Assembly: GCF_900996235.1 (NCBI RefSeq)
Contig: NZ_CAAJGM010000133.1
Coordinates: forward strand, 1-64,000
DNA from: Paraburkholderia sp. BCC1885
GTDB taxonomy: Bacteria > Pseudomonadota > Gammaproteobacteria > Burkholderiales > Burkholderiaceae
Reading direction: 5' to 3'
DNA: 64,000 bases
Below, piece by piece: positions 61,752 through 64,000 of this stretch (positions within the stretch are counted from its first letter, which is position 1; each line of letters opens with the position of its first letter). The notes beneath the pieces were generated by a model, which saw only the letters and a program-made list of their open reading frames with translations, was not told where the DNA came from and ran no database searches. Position numbers and translations under genes: made by a program.

Positions 61752-61974
61752 TCGGGTTGGGTAGTGCGGGGCGCCGCCGGGTTTCGATAACTTCTGGCGG
61801 CTCGCACTAACTGAATGAAGCAGATCCCGCGCGTCTGCGATGCGACACATGCACCGCACGACGCGCGGCTTAGCCGACCAGGCGGGCATTCACCCGGCGC
61901 ACCGCCGCATCTGATGCGCGTGGCATATCCGCCAGCACAAATCCCAGAAACCTCCGCTGCCGCAAGGTAGCTTC

Positions 61975-62003
61975 GCCCAATCCGCACGGTTTGGGCTTTT
62001 TTT
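61975..62003 (+). terminator. Rho-independent terminator
   Basis: GCCCAA pairs with TTGGGC around a 10-nt loop, followed by seven T. It is on the plus strand, 225 bp after the DUF4148 gene, and would stop transcription before the convergent CBS gene. Confidence 0.7.
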
Positions 62004-62035
62004 GCTGCCGCGGCATTCTGCCGTGCGGCGACGCT

Positions 62036-62476
62036 TCAGGGATGCTCGCCCGTGATGTAGAACTCGAGCTGCTGAATCGTGAACTGCTGCTCGGCGATGA
62101 TGTTCTTCACCAAGTCACCGATCGACACCATTCCCACCAGCCTGTCCTGATCGATCACCGGCAGATGGCGCATGCGCCGCTCGGTCATCAATGCCATGCA
62201 TTCGTCCGTGGTCTGTTTCAGATGCACGAAGCGCACCGCCTTGCTCATGATGTCGCGCACTGGCGTCGCTCTCGACGCACGATCCATCAGCACGACCTTG
62301 CGGGCATAGTCGCGCTCGGTGATGATGCCGGCGATGCTGTCGCCATCGGTCACGACCAGCGCGCCGATCTGCTTTTCCGCCATCAGTTTGATTGCGTCGT
62401 AGACGGAATCGTCCGCCGCAATCGTGAAAACGCCGTGATCAGGCTTCGATTTGAGTAGTTGGGCAACGCTAGTCAT
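62036..62476 (-). CDS. Twin-CBS-domain protein
   Basis: ATG 62476 gives 146 residues made only of two CBS motifs (about 10-65, VFTIAADDSVYDAIKLMAEKQIGALVVTDGDSIAGIITERDYARKV, and 75-130, FVHLKQTTDECMALMTERRMRHLPVIDQDRLVGMVSIGDLVKNII). CBS pairs bind adenine nucleotides and act as energy or ionic sensors. No effector domain is attached. It converges with the DUF4148 gene. Confidence 0.92.
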   Translation of the reverse strand: MTSVAQLLKSKPDHGVFTIAADDSVYDAIKLMAEKQIGALVVTDGDSIAGIITERDYARKVVLMDRASRATPVRDIMSKAVRFVHLKQTTDECMALMTERRMRHLPVIDQDRLVGMVSIGDLVKNIIAEQQFTIQQLEFYITGEHP

Positions 62477-62739
62477 GGAGCGGCTCCGTATCGCAGTGCA
62501 GCACGCCGGCACATGACGTGCATTCGTGATGGAAGGCGATTCCAGTATAGGCGGCGTGGCCTCATCAGGCACTCATGGGCAAATACCTGGTCACTCGTGG
62601 CGAACTTTGTGCGATCGGCTCGCCCACTCGCCGTTGGTGCGCGAGCCGGTTGGAGCGGGGCGTGTGCACAGGCAAGTGTTCAAGGCCGTTTAGCGGTAAA
62701 CTCCAGTTCCGTACTTTATCCCCGGTTGCTCACGGGTTC

Positions 62740-63411
62740 ATGTCAGTGCCCTTGTCTAACGCCATGTCCACGCCTCACACTCCGTCGGTCGAAGACGGTC
62801 AATATAACGGCGAATGCGTCATTCTCGACGCGGTCGCCACGCTTCCCACCCGTTACGGCACTTTCACGTCTTACGTGTTTCGCGTCTGCGAAACCGGCGC
62901 CGAGCATCTCGCGCTCGTGATGGGCGACGTCGCCAACAACGAACCGGTGCTGACCCGCCTGCATTCGGAATGCCTGACCGGCGACGTGCTCGGCTCATAC
63001 CGGTGCGATTGCGGCGAACAGCTCGACCTTGCGCTGCGCTACATCGCCGCCGAAGGCCGCGGCGTGCTGCTGTATCTGCGTGGTCACGAAGGCCGCGGCA
63101 TCGGTCTGTCGAACAAGATTCGCGCTTATGCACTGCAGGAGCAGGGGCGCGATACGGTCGAGGCCAATCTCGATCTCGGCTTACCCGATGATTCGCGCGA
63201 GTACGATTCGGCGGCGGGGATTCTGCGCACGCTGAAGGTCACTTCGGTGCGCTTGATGAGCAACAATCCAAAGAAGTTCGACACCTTGTCGCAGCACGGC
63301 ATTCCGGTGTGCGAACGGGTCGCGCTGGCGATTCCGATGCGCGAGGAAAACGAGCGTTATATCCGAACGAAGCAGGTCAAGTTCGGGCATTACTTCGACG
63401 AAAACGAGTAA
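62740..63411 (+). CDS. ribA: GTP cyclohydrolase II
   Basis: From ATG 62740 the protein has 223 residues; ATG 62764 is an equal alternative and no Shine-Dalgarno decides. The zinc-binding Cys are in [21 protein letters not shown], and the catalytic region is [15 protein letters not shown]. The closing block [25 protein letters not shown] is RibA-specific. It makes the first riboflavin intermediate from GTP. It lacks the RibB part, so it is the single-domain type. Confidence 0.93.
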   Translation: MSVPLSNAMSTPHTPSVEDGQYNGECVILDAVATLPTRYGTFTSYVFRVCETGAEHLALVMGDVANNEPVLTRLHSECLTGDVLGSYRCDCGEQLDLALRYIAAEGRGVLLYLRGHEGRGIGLSNKIRAYALQEQGRDTVEANLDLGLPDDSREYDSAAGILRTLKVTSVRLMSNNPKKFDTLSQHGIPVCERVALAIPMREENERYIRTKQVKFGHYFDENE

Positions 63412-63520
63412 TGCATAGACTGCGCCTCAGCCGGCCTGGAGTGTGAGCGGCTGAGGGCGTCAGTTCAGCGGTATGGTCAGAGTGTGCGATTGCATGCGCA
63501 CGCTGACCAGCCTGCCGCGA

Positions 63521-64000
63521 TTACCCCCCCTTCGCCGCCGTCAACTGCGCATAAACGTCATGCGACAGTTGCAACAGAACCTTGCGGTCGATCCCACCCG
63601 AAACCGCATAGCCGTAATCTCCGTCCACCCAGTAGAACACGTTCACCGAGCCATCCTGATACAGCTTGAACGCGGTGGTGTTCGAATTCACGGTGCGATG
63701 TGAGATGCACAGCGTCACCCGTTCGTCGCCGGGTCCGCGATACATGAATTGCGCCACCGGGCCGTCCGCGCCGGGCAAGATTCGTCCGCCGCTCAGTTCG
63801 AAGCCGCTCTTGTCGAGCAGCGGCGCGTGAACGTCGGTGCCGAGCTTGTTCGACAGCCACCGCACGAAATCCTGATCGTGGTCCGTACCCTTGGTGGTAT
63901 CCGGCACTTGCACTGCAGGCATATACACCACGTGCGCGATTGCAGCCTGGCGGGCAAGCCCATCCGACGCATCCGCACTGACCGGGCGTGTATCCGCGGA
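63521..64000 (-). CDS. Anti-sigma factor, C-terminal part (5' end outside window)
   Basis: The minus-strand frame is open to the right edge, so the N-terminus is missing. The visible 159 residues read ARQAAIAHVVYMPAV at the start of a periplasmic domain typical of anti-sigma factors in this group, followed by RWLSNKLG, LSGGRILPGADGPVAQFMY and RVTLCISHRT. The cytoplasmic zinc-finger and membrane helix should be upstream, together with an ECF sigma gene. The GTG at 63931 is not its real start. Confidence 0.75.
   Translation of the reverse strand, partial: SADTRPVSADASDGLARQAAIAHVVYMPAVQVPDTTKGTDHDQDFVRWLSNKLGTDVHAPLLDKSGFELSGGRILPGADGPVAQFMYRGPGDERVTLCISHRTVNSNTTAFKLYQDGSVNVFYWVDGDYGYAVSGGIDRKVLLQLSHDVYAQLTAAKGG

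Overview
The window is high-GC DNA of the Burkholderia/Paraburkholderia type. Pointers to this group are a DUF3331 protein, a DUF4148 protein, a trimeric OmpC-like porin, a B12-dependent ribonucleotide reductase, an AcnD/PrpF-type methylcitrate locus and several H-NS/DUF1488/KfrA-type accessory genes. No rRNA, tRNA or CRISPR array was recognised. About sixty genes can be supported.

Positions 1 to about 21,000 look accessory. There are many small orphan genes, long gaps, two genes broken by single-base shifts, and mobile-element hallmarks at the right end. The left part carries the end of a DUF1275 membrane protein, a broken receiver protein, a thioredoxin-fold-like protein, an atypical HPr, two paralogous spermidine-synthase-fold proteins (one frameshifted, one intact), a ribbon-helix-helix protein and orphans. 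It then carries a set of second-copy core-metabolism genes: a KAS III (fabH-like), an NADP-malic enzyme (maeB), a full-length RpoD-like sigma factor, FabZ, and an NAD-type isocitrate dehydrogenase. A 17-bp inverted repeat occurs twice identically and once in variant form in non-coding DNA of this stretch. Next come an H-NS paralogue with two DNA-binding modules and a histone-H1-like tail, a divergent KfrA/tyrosine-recombinase pair, and a LexA-like S24 repressor - three-Cys Gp37/Gp68 protein - truncated TcmP cassette. The accessory part ends at three 19-bp direct repeats that resemble the end of an IS21-type element.

From about 21,038 to the end the DNA looks like ordinary chromosome: nrdJ (-), a thioesterase, DUF3331, an AI-2E family permease, OpgC-like acyltransferase (-), porin, nudK (-) and a DeoR regulator. 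A three-gene molybdenum hydroxylase/cytochrome c operon (30.7-35.4 kb) follows, then an EamA transporter, a serine hydrolase, DUF1003, a LysM/M23 lipoprotein, and the propionate locus prpC-acnD-prpF (-) with divergent prpR (+). The prp intergenic region shows a sigma-54 promoter and paired PrpR-like palindromes. A second, parallel molybdenum hydroxylase/cytochrome c operon lies at 49.4-53.5 kb. After it come two permeases and a binding protein of an amino-acid ABC importer (-), a LysR regulator, ChaA-like antiporter (-), acyl-CoA dehydrogenase, BON protein (-), 3-methyladenine glycosylase, DUF4148, CBS protein (-), ribA-type GTP cyclohydrolase II, and the C-terminal part of an anti-sigma factor running off the right edge.

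Functionally, the core half centres on oxidative carbon use: propionate via 2-methylcitrate, and two periplasmic molybdoenzyme-cytochrome chains. The accessory half combines duplicate metabolic enzymes with its own sigma factor, H-NS and regulators.
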